NCBI RefSeq assembly: GCF_040712315.1
Contig: NC_134017.1
Location: forward strand, 8,400,001-8,464,000
Source: Castanea sativa
Taxonomy: Eukaryota; Streptophyta; Magnoliopsida; Fagales; Fagaceae
Reading direction: 5' to 3'
Length of the DNA stretch: 64,000 nt
Shown: piece after piece, positions 37,336 through 48,620 of the stretch
How the letters are laid out: each line of letters starts with the position of its first letter
Numbering within the stretch: position 1 is the first letter of the stretch
Made by a program: the position numbers and the translations under genes
Notes under the pieces: generated by a model
Databases searched by the model: none
Seen by the model: the letters and a program-made list of their open reading frames with translations, nothing else
What the model was told of the DNA's origin: nothing

Positions 37336-38238
37336 TTGACTCCTGCTGTCATAGAACGCAGTCACTCACTAGTGATCTCTTCCCACTTTGATGGGAATAA
37401 CTATGACTATTGGAAGGTGAGGATGAAAGCCTTCTTGAAATCTTTGGACGAGAGAGTTTGGATGTCTGTGGAAAATGGTTGGGAAAGACCTGCCACTCCT
37501 ATGTCTCAATGGTCTGATGCTAAAAAAGAAGCAGCTGGCTTTAATAGTAAGGCTATGAATGCGATATTCAATGCTATTTTAATAGAAGAATTTAAAAGGA
37601 TTTCTAATGTAGATTGCTTATGAAGGTGTGTTTGATGAAGAATTCAATGCTATTTTGCCTAAGAAGGTGTGTTTGATGATGAGATGACATCTATGGAGAT
37701 TGCTTACCTTGCCAAATATTTTCAAAACTTTTTGAAAATCAATAATATAAGGGCAAGAAATCGAAATGTTGTTGACCCTAAGTATGTGAAGAAGAATGAA
37801 CAATCCAAAAATAATTCTTCAAAAAAACCTAAAGATAAGGTTGTTCAATTCTCTAACAATTCTTTATGCCAACAATGTTTTAGATGTCAAGGGCATGGAC
37901 ATGTAAGGTCTAAATGTCCCATATACTTAAGGTCGAAGGGTAAAGCCATGGCTGTTACTCTTAGTGATGATGAAGAATCTGGTCACAAGTCTAAAAGTGA
38001 TCAAGAAGAAAATTTGATAACTTTCACTGCTACTGTTGTAGTTGGTGAATTTGAAATTGTTAATGAAAACCCTTCTGATAGGGAACTTTCTGAGAATGCT
38101 GACTTGCAAAAGGCTTACAACAAGCTATGCAAGATTGTAACAAAAGATGCTATGAATGTTGACCTAGGTTTGAGAAAGATAGACACTCTTGAACATGAAA
38201 AGAAAAATCTTTTGGTCAAACTCTTTGATGCTAATTAA
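37336..38238 (+). pseudogene. SIRE-like gag with internal deletion
   Basis: The N-terminal part (SSHFDGNNYDYWKVRMKAFL, LDERVWMSV.NGW) is the DUF4219/UBN2 gag start and ends at a stop at 37621-37623. The second part from 37669 carries the zinc knuckle (C-x2-C-x-G-H-G-H-x4-C, about 37877-37920) and an acidic, lysine-rich tail. The roughly 100-150 codons that normally separate them are missing, and a short GTGTGTTTGATGA(A/T)GA repeat near 37626 and 37669 marks the junction. The start at 37336 uses the first ATG-like position after the leader; the family start may be a few codons upstream. Confidence 0.82.
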
Positions 38239-40584
38239 CTCAATAATGCTGTTAAGATTAAGAACATGTCTTTGATTGAAAAGGTTAAAGTTTAGAAACT
38301 GAATTGCATGTTGCTAGAGAATAAATTGATAGGACTGGAGTAGATCAACAATCTCATGTGACTAGAAACTCCAACTTCAGGTCTGCATCTAGGAAAGTGT
38401 GGATGTAGAAGACTCATCATAAATGAGTCTGTTTGACATGGTCCTCGTACTTAATCTCTTGATTCTTTGAACAAAATGTTTTGCTTTAGGATATTATTTT
38501 CTACATTTCATTCATGCATTTCATTCTAGGGTTTTTATGATGTTTTTAAGTTTTTTTTTAAATAAAAATAAAATCCAAAAAAGTAAAAAAAGGGTTTTGT
38601 ATTGCACACCACTAAGTGTGTAATTAAGGTTGCTCAATGAAATTTACATTTCATGACTATGTACCTTGCTTAGCTTTGATAAGCCACTTTTTACACTTTA
38701 CTAGTTTGTGCTATTTAGTGCTTAATTGTGTGAGTTGTTTATAGTCTTTAAACAAACAATCTTGATTTTAATGTCACAATATTTTGATCATTAGGACTAG
38801 AAAATCATAAGAGAAATGCATAAAAAATCATCTCACCACTGTTACTTGCCAATCATGAACACCTATGTGCAAATCATAAAAGTCATGATCGGTAAGGTGT
38901 AGCACTTGCACAACAAAATAAAATGAGGTGTTAAAAAAATGATGAATAAAAAAAATTTATGTAACAAGTGTATTTTCTTTTCTGTGTATTTTCTTTTCTA
39001 TCTCCTATATGCCCATGCATGATATTTTTGATTGTACTCAAGAAAAAAAAAAGAAAAAAATGTGGCAAAAAGCAAAAGAGCCAAAATGCTTTTACATGAT
39101 TGCAAGCATGTTTTCGAGGAGATGTGAGAGTTATATGGTGTAACTCTTTAGGTGATAGTCACTTTCAAACCTATGTGATTGATAATGTAGAAAATTTGTT
39201 TGAATACTATCTACATATCACCTTTTCTACACTTTGTACACATACTAGTTGCACACACTACATGCAAATCAAGCTAAATTTTGTACATATGATTGTGTGT
39301 TGACAAATTTGGCCATCTTTGATTACTTGTGAAGTGATGTTTGATACATTTTCTTGATTTGAGTTGAATTTGAAGAAACGTGTTTAGAAGTATTTAAATC
39401 AAGTGATTTTCACTTCTATTTTGTGGAAAGTTTGAAAATTTGAGAGCAAAATGTTTTTCAAATCTTCTGGAAGTGTTCATGTGGATATATATATCATAAA
39501 AACTGTTTTTCAGTTGTTTTCAACAAAAATTCTAGGGTTTTTCAAAATTTCAAATTTTTTTATTGGTTCGATCAATCGAAGCTGAATCTCGACCGATCGA
39601 AAATATCTAGCTTTTAGGCAAAAATTTTTTGTCTGGCTCAATTCCTATTCGATGGATCTTTGATCGATCGAAATTTTAAAACCTTCATTATCGATCGCTG
39701 CTCAATTGCTCTCGACTGATCGAAATTTGAAATTTTCAAATTTTTAAGGGCTTGACAAATCAATTTTGTCCTTTTCTCACTTTTTTCTACGATTCCTCTT
39801 GATCCCTCTTAGAACACAAAAAGCTTTTTTTGTCTTTTCCAAGTCAAAGCTTCAAGGTTTTTCTTCGTCACATTATGTATGACTCTTTTACCCTCTCTTT
39901 TTGTTAAATTACATACATTTCATGCATTAATCATTCATTTTTATGAAATTTTTAGACTTAAGAAATTTTGGGGATTTTGATGATTTTGGGTGTTTTATGG
40001 TAGACCTATCACATGGGGTTTTGAGCCTAGCCTCCATTCTCATGAGTTAACTAAGTTTAACTACTTGATGTTTAGGATTGCATGCCATAACATATTTCCT
40101 ATCTCTCATTTGCATACAATTTCTATTGATAGGTGTATCTTTCTATATGCTCTTATCACTGATGTAGCTGTCTTGATAGTTGATTTTAGTGAGTATAGGA
40201 GCTCTTTTCCACCTCCTCCTCCCTCGGATGATTGATAGTTGCTTTTGGCAATACGTAACAAAAAGGGGAAGTAGTTGTGAGAGTTTTTGTACTTAGGGGG
40301 AGTAGTTTTTTTTTTTTTTTTTTTGGAGATGTATCTATTTAGTTTGAGTATGAGTTTTTGAGTTTTTATGCTTTGATGGTTTAGTTTGTGTTTATGTTTA
40401 TTTTGTTTAGCATGTTCTTGTTTTACAAACTTGATGATTATGGATACATTGATTATTCTCTTTGGATATCTTGTTTTAGTTTGACTATTTTGTGAAACTA
40501 AGTTATTTTTTATACTGTATTTTTCACACATGCGTTTATGGTTTGTTTTCAGTATTTCAAGAAGTTACAGATTAACTCTTTTAT
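38239..40584 (+). other. Non-coding 3' part of the SIRE-like element
   Basis: AT-rich sequence carries diverged repeats of CGATCGAAA/CGACCGATCG near 39565-39735 and a short open frame at 39990-40235 resembling the tail of the env-like region (FPPPPPSDD at its end). No pol domain is present. Confidence 0.5.
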
Positions 40585-41100
40585 CACTACAAGAAATATG
40601 CTTATTAGCGACCAAGAATTTTTTACAGACCCAAAAAGCCCTTTCAAAAAATCTTATTTGTGATGGCAAAATAAAGCTCTCGTAAATACTTGGTAAAATG
40701 TGAAATATTTGTGACTAACAAAAAAAGCTGTCGAAATTATGTGTTATAGCCGTTACAAATACTAATATTTTGGAGGGGAATTTTCCCTCCATATTATTTG
40801 TTAGGGACAGTTAAAAATCTCTCGCAAAAAGTGTATTATTTGTGACGGTTAAAAAAAACCGTCACTAATACTAAATTATTTGCAAGGGCTAGGATTGACC
40901 TTCACAAATAATCATTAAAATGTCAAAAATTTTAGAGGAAAATGTTCCCACCAAATTATTTCCGAGGGACAATAAAAATCCCTTGCAAAAAGTTTATTTT
41001 TTGTGTGGGTTAAAAATATTCCCTTACTAATACTAAATTATTTGCGAGGACCATGATTGACCTTCGCAAAAAATCATTAAAATATTAATTTTTTTTGGAG
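40585..41100. mobile_element. CACTA transposon left terminus with subterminal repeats
   Basis: CACTACAAGAAATATG at 40585 is the classic CACTA (En/Spm) end. It is followed by multiple subterminal repeats built on TATTTGTGACGG / TATTTGCGAGGG and CACTAATA, several in inverted pairs (for example 40843-40864). A matching right end (CTTGTAGTG) was not found, so the other boundary is unknown and the satellite that follows may be internal to this element. Confidence 0.8.
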
Positions 41101-41324
41101 ATAAAAGTTATTCTAAAATTCAAAGAAAAATAAAAAGAAACGCATGAACATATAGCACTTTGTATTCTTTAAATGAACCTTTTGTTTACAGTCTAAAAAA
41201 AACCTTTTATATACATCATATATAAGAAAGGTCTGTCCTTATTTTCTAAACAATTGTACCCATTAAAAATGATAGCATTTTCAACCTTAAAATGGTAGCC
41301 TAAAATTCAAGAATTTCAACCTTT

Positions 41325-41329
<5 letters not shown>

Positions 41330-41359
<30 letters not shown>
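41330..41359. repeat. (CT)n microsatellite
   Basis: About fifteen CT units lie just before the 345-bp array. Confidence 0.9.
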
Positions 41360-41362
<3 letters not shown>

Positions 41363-41379
41363 AGTGAATAAAAATTTCT

Positions 41380-44300
41380 TTCGATTAAAATAATGCATAA
41401 AAGATGAGTTCATAATCCGATTGGCATGAAATTTGGTATGCATGTTAAGAACATAAAAAACATATAATGCAATGGTTGGATTTTCAAAATATGAATTCAA
41501 TAATAAGTTATTGGGTGATATAACATGTTTTAGAGTTACAACACGTATAACTTGAACCCAACTCTATATTTCTTATTTCGATGTGAATTTTGACAATATA
41601 CTGTTAGATTATATTATCTTCATATATTTTTCATGCTTATAAAATTTCAAGGTGATCAAATATTAATTGTCATGTCATCAATCAATTGTTTAAATTCAAG
41701 TTTTTGTAGTTTAAAATAACGCATAAAAGATAAGTTTATAGAACAAATGGTAAATTGCATCCAATTGGTATGAAAATTGGCATGCATGTTAAGAACATAT
41801 AGAGCATGTAATCCAATGGTTGGATTTTCAAAATATGAATTCAATAATAAGATATTAGGTGGTGTAACATTTTTTAAAATTACGTCAAGTGTTACTTGAA
41901 CCCAACCCTATATTTCTTAATTCGATGTGAATTTTGACAAATCTACCGTTATATTACATTATCTTCGTATATTTTTCATGCTTACAAAATTTCAAGGTGA
42001 TCAAAGATCAATAGTCATGTCATCAATCAATTTTCTAGATTCAAGTTTTAGTAGTTTAAAATAATGCATAAAAAATGAGCTTATAGATCAAATGGTAAAT
42101 TACATCTGATTGGCATGAAAATTGCATACATGTTAAAACCATATAGATAACATGTAATCCAATGGTTGGATTTTTAAAATATGAATTCAATAATAAGTTA
42201 TTGGATGGTGTAACATTTTTTAGAATTACGTCAGGTGTAACTTGAACCTAACTCTATATTTCTTAATTCAATGTGAATTTTGACAAATCTACCGTTAGAT
42301 TACATTATTTTCGTATATTTTTCATGATTACAAAATTTCAAGGTGATCAAAGATTAATAGTCATGTCATCAATCAATTTTCTGAATTCAAGTTTTAGTAG
42401 TTTAAAATAATGCATAAAATATGAGTTTATAAATCAAATGGTAAATTACATCCGATTGGCATAAAAATTGGCATGCATGTTAAGACCATATAGAACATAT
42501 AATCCAACGGTTGGATTTTCAAAATATGAATTCAGTAATAAGTTATTGGGTGGTGTAACATTTTTTAAAGTTATGTCAGGTATAACTCGAACGCAGCCCT
42601 ATATTTCTTAATTCGATTTGAATTTTGACAAATCTACCGTTAGATTATATTATCTTCGTATATTTTTCATGCTTACAAAATTTCAAGGTAATCAAAGATT
42701 AATAGTCATTTCATCAATCAATTTTCTAGATTCAAGTTTTAGTGGTTTAAATAATGCATCAAATATGAGTTTATAGATCAAATGGTAAATTACATCCGAT
42801 TGGCATGAAATTTGGCATGCATGTTAAGAACATATAGAACATGTAATCCAACAGTTGGATTTTCAAAATATGAATTCAATAATAAGTGATTGGGTGGTGT
42901 AACATTTTTTAGAGTTACGTCAGGTATAACTCGAACCCAATCCTATATTTTTTAATTCGATGTGAATTTTGACAAATGTACTGTTAGATTGCATTATTTT
43001 CATATATTTTTCATGCTTACAAAATTTCAAGGTGATCAAAGATTAGTAGCCATGTCATCAATCAATTATCCAGATTTAAGTTTTAGTAGTTTAAAATAAT
43101 GCATAAAATATGGGTTTATAGATCAAATGGTAAATTACATCCGATTGGCATGAAAATGGACATGCATGTTAAAACCATATAGAACATGTAATCCAACGGT
43201 TGGATTTTCAAAATATGAATTCAATAATAAGTTATTGAATGGTGTAACATTTTTTAGAGTTACGTCAGGTGTAACTTGAACCCAATCCTATATATCTTAG
43301 TTCGATGTGAATTTTGACAAATCTACCTTTATGTTACATTATCTTCATATATTTTTCATAGTTACAAATTTTCAAGGTTATCAAAAATTAATAGGCATGT
43401 CATTAATCAATTGTCTAAATTCAAGTTTTTATAATTTAAAATAATGCATAAAAGATAAGTTTATTGAACAAATGGTAAATTACATCCGATTAACATGAAA
43501 ATTGGTATGCATGTTAAGAGCAAATAGAACATGTAATCCAACGATTGGATTTCCAAAATATGAATTCAATAATAAGTTACTGGGTAGTGTAACATTTTTT
43601 AGAGTTACATCAGGTGTAACTTGAACCTAACCTTATATTTCTTATTTCGATATGAATTTTGACAAATCTACCGTTAAATTATATTATCTTCATATATTTT
43701 CATGCTTAAAAAATTTCAAAGTAATCAAAGATTAATAGCCATGTCATCAAAGATTTATAGCCATGTTATCAATCAATTGTCTAGATTCAAGTTTTAGTAG
43801 TTTAAAATAATGCATAAAAAATGAGTTTATAGATCAAATAGTAAATTAGATCCGATTGACATGAAACTTGGCATGCATGTTAAAACCATATAAAACATAT
43901 AATCCAACGGTTGGATTTTCAAAATATGAATTCAATAATAAGTTATTGGAAGGTATAATATTTTTTAGAGTTACGTCAAGTGTAACTTGAACCCATCCCT
44001 ATATTTCTTAAGTCGTTGTAAATTTTGATAAATCTACCCTTAGATTACATTATCTTCATATATTTTTCATGCTTACAAAATTTTAAGGTGATTAAAGATT
44101 AATAACTATGTCATCAATCAATTGTCTATATTCAAGGTTTAGTAGTTTAAAATAATGCAAAAAAGATGAGTTTATAGATCAAATGGTAAATTACATTCGA
44201 TTGGCATGAAACTTGGCATGCATGTTAAAACCATATAGAACATGTAATTCAACAGTTGGATTTTTAAAATATGAATTCAGGAATAAGTTATTGGATTGTG

Positions 44301-44880
44301 TAACATTTTTTTGAGTTACACCAGATGTAATTTGAATCCAATCTTATATTTCTTAATTCGGTGCGAATTTTGACAAATCTACCATTAGATTACATTATCT
44401 TCATATATGTTTCAAGCTTACAAAATTTCAAGGTAATCAAAGATTAATAACCACGTCATCAATCAATTGTCTAAATTCAAATTTTTGTAGTTTAAATATT
44501 ACATAAAAGATGAGTTTAAAGAGCAACTGGTAAATTACATCCAATTGACATGCATGTTAAGAACATATAGAATATGTGATCCAACAGTTGAATTTTTAAA
44601 ATATGAATTCAATAATAAGTTATTGGGTGGTGTAACATTTTTTAGAGTTACATTAAATGTAACTTGAACCCAACCCTATATTTCTTAATTCGATGTGAAT
44701 TTTGAAAAATTTACTGTTAGATTACATTATCTTCATATATTTTTCATGCTTAAAAAATTTCAAGGTAATTAAAAATTAATAGTCATGTTATCAATCAATT
44801 GTTTAAATTCAAGTTTTTGTAGTTAAAAATAATACATAGAAGATGAGTTTAGTAATCAAATGGTAAATTACAACCCATTG
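41380..44880. repeat. Tandem satellite, unit about 345 bp, about 10 copies
   Basis: The landmark ATATGAATTCA occurs at 41491, 41835, 42181, 42526, 42870, 43215, 43560, 43926, 44271 and 44603, giving spacings of 344-346 except one of 366 (a 21-bp internal duplication near 43740) and one of 332. Each unit contains AATCCAACGGTTGGATTTTC (itself containing a palindrome), GACAAATCTACCGTTAGATT and GGCATGCATGTTAAGA. Copies differ by scattered substitutions. There is no coding capacity. Confidence 0.97.
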
Positions 44881-45558
44881 GCAGACTCTGAATAGTTAAC
44901 CATTACTTACAAATTGGATCTATCATTTTTTTTCACTAATCACATTCTACCATGTCCCAATTATAACAAGAAGCTATAAAATTTTGTGTTCCTAGAGTTT
45001 TTCTTAATATTATTAATATTATTATTATTTATTCAAACTTGGATCAAACTTCACCTTATCAATAACTAACCCCAAAGTCCCAAACCCAAGATATTACTCT
45101 GTTCAAAAATAATTTTTTAACGTGTAAAAATTACTGTTCATCCCAAAAAGTACTGTTCATTGGCCTAAAATCACTGTTCATGGCCAATGAACAGTGACAC
45201 ATGCGCGTGGAAAAAAAAAAAATTGGCCAGACGTGGACGCAGCCCTCCTATCCAAACGCATTCATAGTATCAGTAAAGTTCAGAAGATTCCGATATCTTG
45301 TGGTCCTTTTTTACCCGATAAACCCACTCTCTATCCTCATTTACTTTTATTTTACTTTTCCAATTCAAAACTTCAGTTTAAGTTTAAAATCATAAGGCAT
45401 CTCCAACAGCTTCTCCATATATTTGTATTATTTGGACAGTAAACAGTGGCATTTAACTTTTACCTACCTATTTTTCAAATACATTTTTTCTCTATCTCAT
45501 TTAAATATTATTTCTTCTTTCATTATTTATTCTTTTTTTAACAACTATATTTTTCAAT
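44881..45558. other. Intergenic DNA with a TIR-transposon end
   Basis: CTGTTCATGGCCAATGAACAG (a hairpin near 45170-45195) followed by ACGTGGACG and CTATCCAAACGCATTC at about 45230-45262 resembles the outward end of a short TIR transposon. Its partner was not identified. Small open frames around 45194-45442 have no family resemblance. Confidence 0.4.
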
Positions 45559-45740
45559 GGTAAGTGTTACGTCCACAACATTTTTCGCAATACTTTCACA
45601 ACAAAATTTATATGAAAAGTTGTTACTAGTTCTAATTTGAACCCACCATTGAAATTATTTTTTTACTCACCAATATTAACTAATAACAATCTGTTACTTA
45701 AAATTTATTGTGAAAATATTGTAAAAATATTGTGGTAGTA
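45559..45740. mobile_element. Mutator-type MITE, 182 bp
   Basis: It is flanked by the 9-bp direct repeat TTTTTCAAT (45550-45558 and 45741-45749). The inverted ends contain GTTACGTCCACAACATTTTT on the left and the inverse of ATATTGTGGTAG on the right, and the middle shares TCTAATTTGAACCCA with the copy at 59341. A 9-bp duplication is the signature of Mutator-like elements. Confidence 0.85.
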
Positions 45741-45749
45741 TTTTTCAAT

Positions 45750-46485
45750 TAGTATTTTTTATTCTTTATATTATTTTTCATTTCTTTCATTTCATGCCAT
45801 ACGTTTCATTTCTTTTTTTCTTTTGTTTTATCTTGTTTTTCTCCTCCACACACTTGTCCAGTGTCCTATCTCTATCCCCCCCCCCCCTTCTTTTATTTTC
45901 TTTTTCTCCCTCTTTCCAGAACGTTCCAGCTCTCATTCTCTCTTTCTTTCTCCAGCTCTCAATTTAAAGGTTGTTTGCTTCACATCAAAAAAATACTTTT
46001 TTATGTTTTCATAGTGGTGCTTGCTTCTAAAGTATGACACACAATCCACTGCCGTAAGAAAGAGGTGAAAAAGTTCTCTCTATTTCTTACATTCTCAAAA
46101 ACTATTGGTGATTATTCCCAGGGGCGGCGGCACGTTGAGGCTAGGGTGGTCACAAGACCTGACCTGGAAATTTTTTTTAATACATAATAATTTAAAAACT
46201 TTATATTTTTCTACCCATAAAAAAAGTTTTGTGACCACCCTCAGTTTTTTTTATACCCAATAAAATTAAACTTTGGTCCATATTTGATCCACTTAACAAT
46301 ATATTTAGGTTTTTCAAGCCAAAAAAAATTTATAATAATAACAAGCCCATTAAAAACCTCAAAAAAAAAAAAAAAGCTCAACATCAGTCTTCACTCACTA
46401 CCAGACAGATTTTTAAATCAACAAAAATAATAATTAAATTTCTATATACTAAAAACCCAATTAAATTTTAAACCAAAAAAACTCC
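45750..46485. other. Intergenic DNA with possible hAT end
   Basis: A ten-C run lies near 45877. CAGGGGCGGCGGCACGTTGA at 46118 resembles the 5' terminus of plant hAT elements that carry a TTF-type zinc finger (usually CAGGGGCGGAGCCACG). The following 350 bases are non-coding and degenerate. No target duplication is visible. Confidence 0.35.
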
Positions 46486-47088
46486 TAACCTATGAGATTT
46501 GAAAGGTTTTGGAACCTTCTAACTCAACAAGCATCTACCAGAGATTTGATTGACATTGCATGAACCGGTGGAGATAAGTTGCTACATACAAGATCAACTG
46601 CTACTACCGGAGATTTGATTGACATTGCATGAATTGGTGGAGATAAGTTGCTGCATTCAAGATTAACTGCTACTAATGATCTAAAGTTTTGAGTGAGATC
46701 TCAAATTCACAAACAAGGGTGTTTGTGTGCAACAAGTTCAGATAGACAAGTCTGTAAATTCGAAGCTGCGTGTAGTCGCGTGAGTAAGTACTACAAGAGG
46801 TAGCATTAAATTTAGGGGAAAATCTATTGTAAACACTTCCATTCTATTTAGTGAATTTGTTGCCTTGTGGATTGTTTAGGCTAAATCCTCCTCAGATTTT
46901 TTACCTTGAAACTAGACGATTTCATTGGTTTTCCTAGGTCACCATATCGCTTGTCTTCTTTACTTTTCCACTTTTAGTGATATGATTGGTTGTGTTTAAC
47001 CTAGATCTACATAATAAACCTAAATAACAACTTGGTTAATTAATTAGATTAAACAATCGGAGTGTTCAGAGATCTAAATTAAAAAACA
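46486..47088 (+). repeat. Partial SIRE-like LTR
   Basis: It matches the LTR at 36467-37301 from about its position 310 to the end (shared CTTCTAACTCAA, GGTGGAGATAAGTT, GTAAGTACTACAAGAGGTAG). A 67-bp internal tandem duplication (ATTTGATTGACATTGCATGA appears twice near 46545-46630) distinguishes it. The left part is missing and no primer-binding site follows. Confidence 0.85.
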
Positions 47089-47293
47089 TGCACAAACATA
47101 TTAAGTAGACTGTTCATTGCATTGCTTGAAAATTCAGTTCAACAGACCGTTGATTTAAGGATGCAGTTTGCTTTTCAAAGCTATTTCTCATTATTGATTT
47201 TATCACTGCATTGGCTAACGAGCTAGATAATTTAACATGCATAAGTGATGTGTTGCCAATTACCAGAAAATTATAGCACAAGATTTCACTTAC

Positions 47294-48615
47294 CTCAATA
47301 GAATGTGATTCCAGGGCATCCATACGTAGGCCATCAGCTGTTGCTGAAGAAATTGAGTCCATATTTTCCACTCAGGAAACATGCGGTTAATGGCCATATA
47401 GCTTTCCTGGAAATTTAACATCAAGTTGACATACCAATATCAGAAATTGAATGTAGTACACTGGCCAGGAAAGTAGTGGCAGAAATGTAAGATGACTCAA
47501 TTTTACCCATGTTGCAAATCCCTCATTAGGCCATAAATGACTCCACCATTCCATTGTTACCAGATTGACAAACCATTGATGAGCTGACAAAACAAGAATA
47601 TGGTTTAAAGATTACGTATAAGTATTTAGGAAATAAATGAAGTATCATATTTCGATGTTACTGTGATTTTTTTAAGAAAAAAATTGATCTGTTATTTTCT
47701 TCCAAATTTTTCTTATTGATATCAATATATAAACCCTTAATGGGTTGGTTGTAGTCATAGGCAATTATCAATAGTTGCAGTTATTCTATAATAACCTTTT
47801 TTGGGGTTATGAATAAATAGTACTGTTCTTCTTTTTAATATGTCATGATTTATGAAAGGAGAAATAATGTAAAAGTAAAATATGTCTTGAAATTGTAATT
47901 TTTGATAAGCAGGAGCTGCTAGGAGCCAAAAAAAAGAAGAAGCTAACAGGGTAATTAGATATGTAACTTACAATCTGCCTCTTGGCAACTGGTGAAAGCA
48001 AACCATCATAATGTACTATTTTCAAGTATGTGATCGCCATAACTCTACATAGGGACCAGAAAATTCAGTGACTGCGACTATATCCAGTTTTGGATGTGGG
48101 TAAGGAGTTGAGAAGTACCTAAATGATTTCATAAGCAGAGATGACTAGCATTATCAACGCAAAGAACTTGAAAGAGTCTCCAACCAAGAAAAAAAAGTGT
48201 GTTTAGTTGCTTTTGATTACTTGTCACCTATACTATACACTGGTTCAGTTTTGGGTAGGTGACTATGTTGACATCCATGGATAGAGGACGGCAGGTTATC
48301 CGAAGCAGTCTTTGTATTATTATGAAGTTTTTTGAGCAAGAGACTCAATAAGGGAAAAAGCCAAGTGTTTCAGGTATTGGCTGTGGAAATCATATAATTC
48401 AGCGAAGGGGAAGGTGCAAGTAATTGTCACTCAAGGTAAATTGATTCCAGGCTCCAAATAAGTGAAAGGTGAGTTGCTTCAAGGGTAAAGAGAAATTCTC
48501 AATTATGCACACCATAAGAGCAGCTTCATCCTAGCAAGGAAAGCACTGCATTGCATCCACAGCTTCAAACTGAGTAACTGTTATATTCTTCTTCACTCCT
48601 CCATCCCCAAAAGTA
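47294..48615 (-). pseudogene. Aminopeptidase M1 (APM1-like) pseudogene, five exons
   Basis: In minus-strand order: 48615-48520 (KKNITVTQFEAVDAMQCF, then a TAG stop at 48533-48531); about 48120-48050 (PYPHPKLDIVAVTEF); about 48040-47980 (TYLKIVHYDGLLSPVAKRQI, donor GTAAGT); 47583-47507 ([20 protein letters not shown]); and about 47395-47294 (FPEWKIWTQFL, frameshift, then ADGLRMDALESHSIEV with donor GTAAGT). M1 enzymes use HEXXH plus a distant Glu to bind zinc; here HEL of the motif is missing and only the AHQWF side and the NEGFATW Glu remain. Intron positions are retained, so this is a decayed genomic duplicate and not a retrocopy. The N-terminal and C-terminal exons are absent from this locus. 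Confidence 0.88.
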
Positions 48616-48620
48616 CTGTA

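Larger units (their letters stand above)
36467..40584 (+). mobile_element. SIRE-like Ty1/copia derivative lacking pol
   Basis: An 835-bp 5' LTR (36467-37301) is followed by the primer-binding-like GGGGTATCAAAGCA, a gag remnant (37336-38238), then 2.3 kb of non-coding DNA with diverged CGATCGAAA-type motifs, and near 40260-40310 purine runs (AAAAAGGGGAAG, TTAGGGGGAGTAG) typical of the 3' end of SIRE elements. Protease, integrase, RT and RNase H are absent. The element is cut at 40585 by a CACTA terminus. Part of an LTR of the same family at 46486-47088 could be its other end, but flanks do not match. Confidence 0.75.

Noticed and set aside
41380..44880. Regularly spaced repeats considered as a CRISPR array
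   Set aside because: The whole 345-bp unit repeats without unique spacers, and the genome is a plant.
36467..47088. One SIRE-like element spanning both LTR pieces with nested insertions
   Set aside because: The outer flanks (ATGTA and TGCAC) do not match and the right piece lacks the first third of the LTR, so independent remnants are equally likely.
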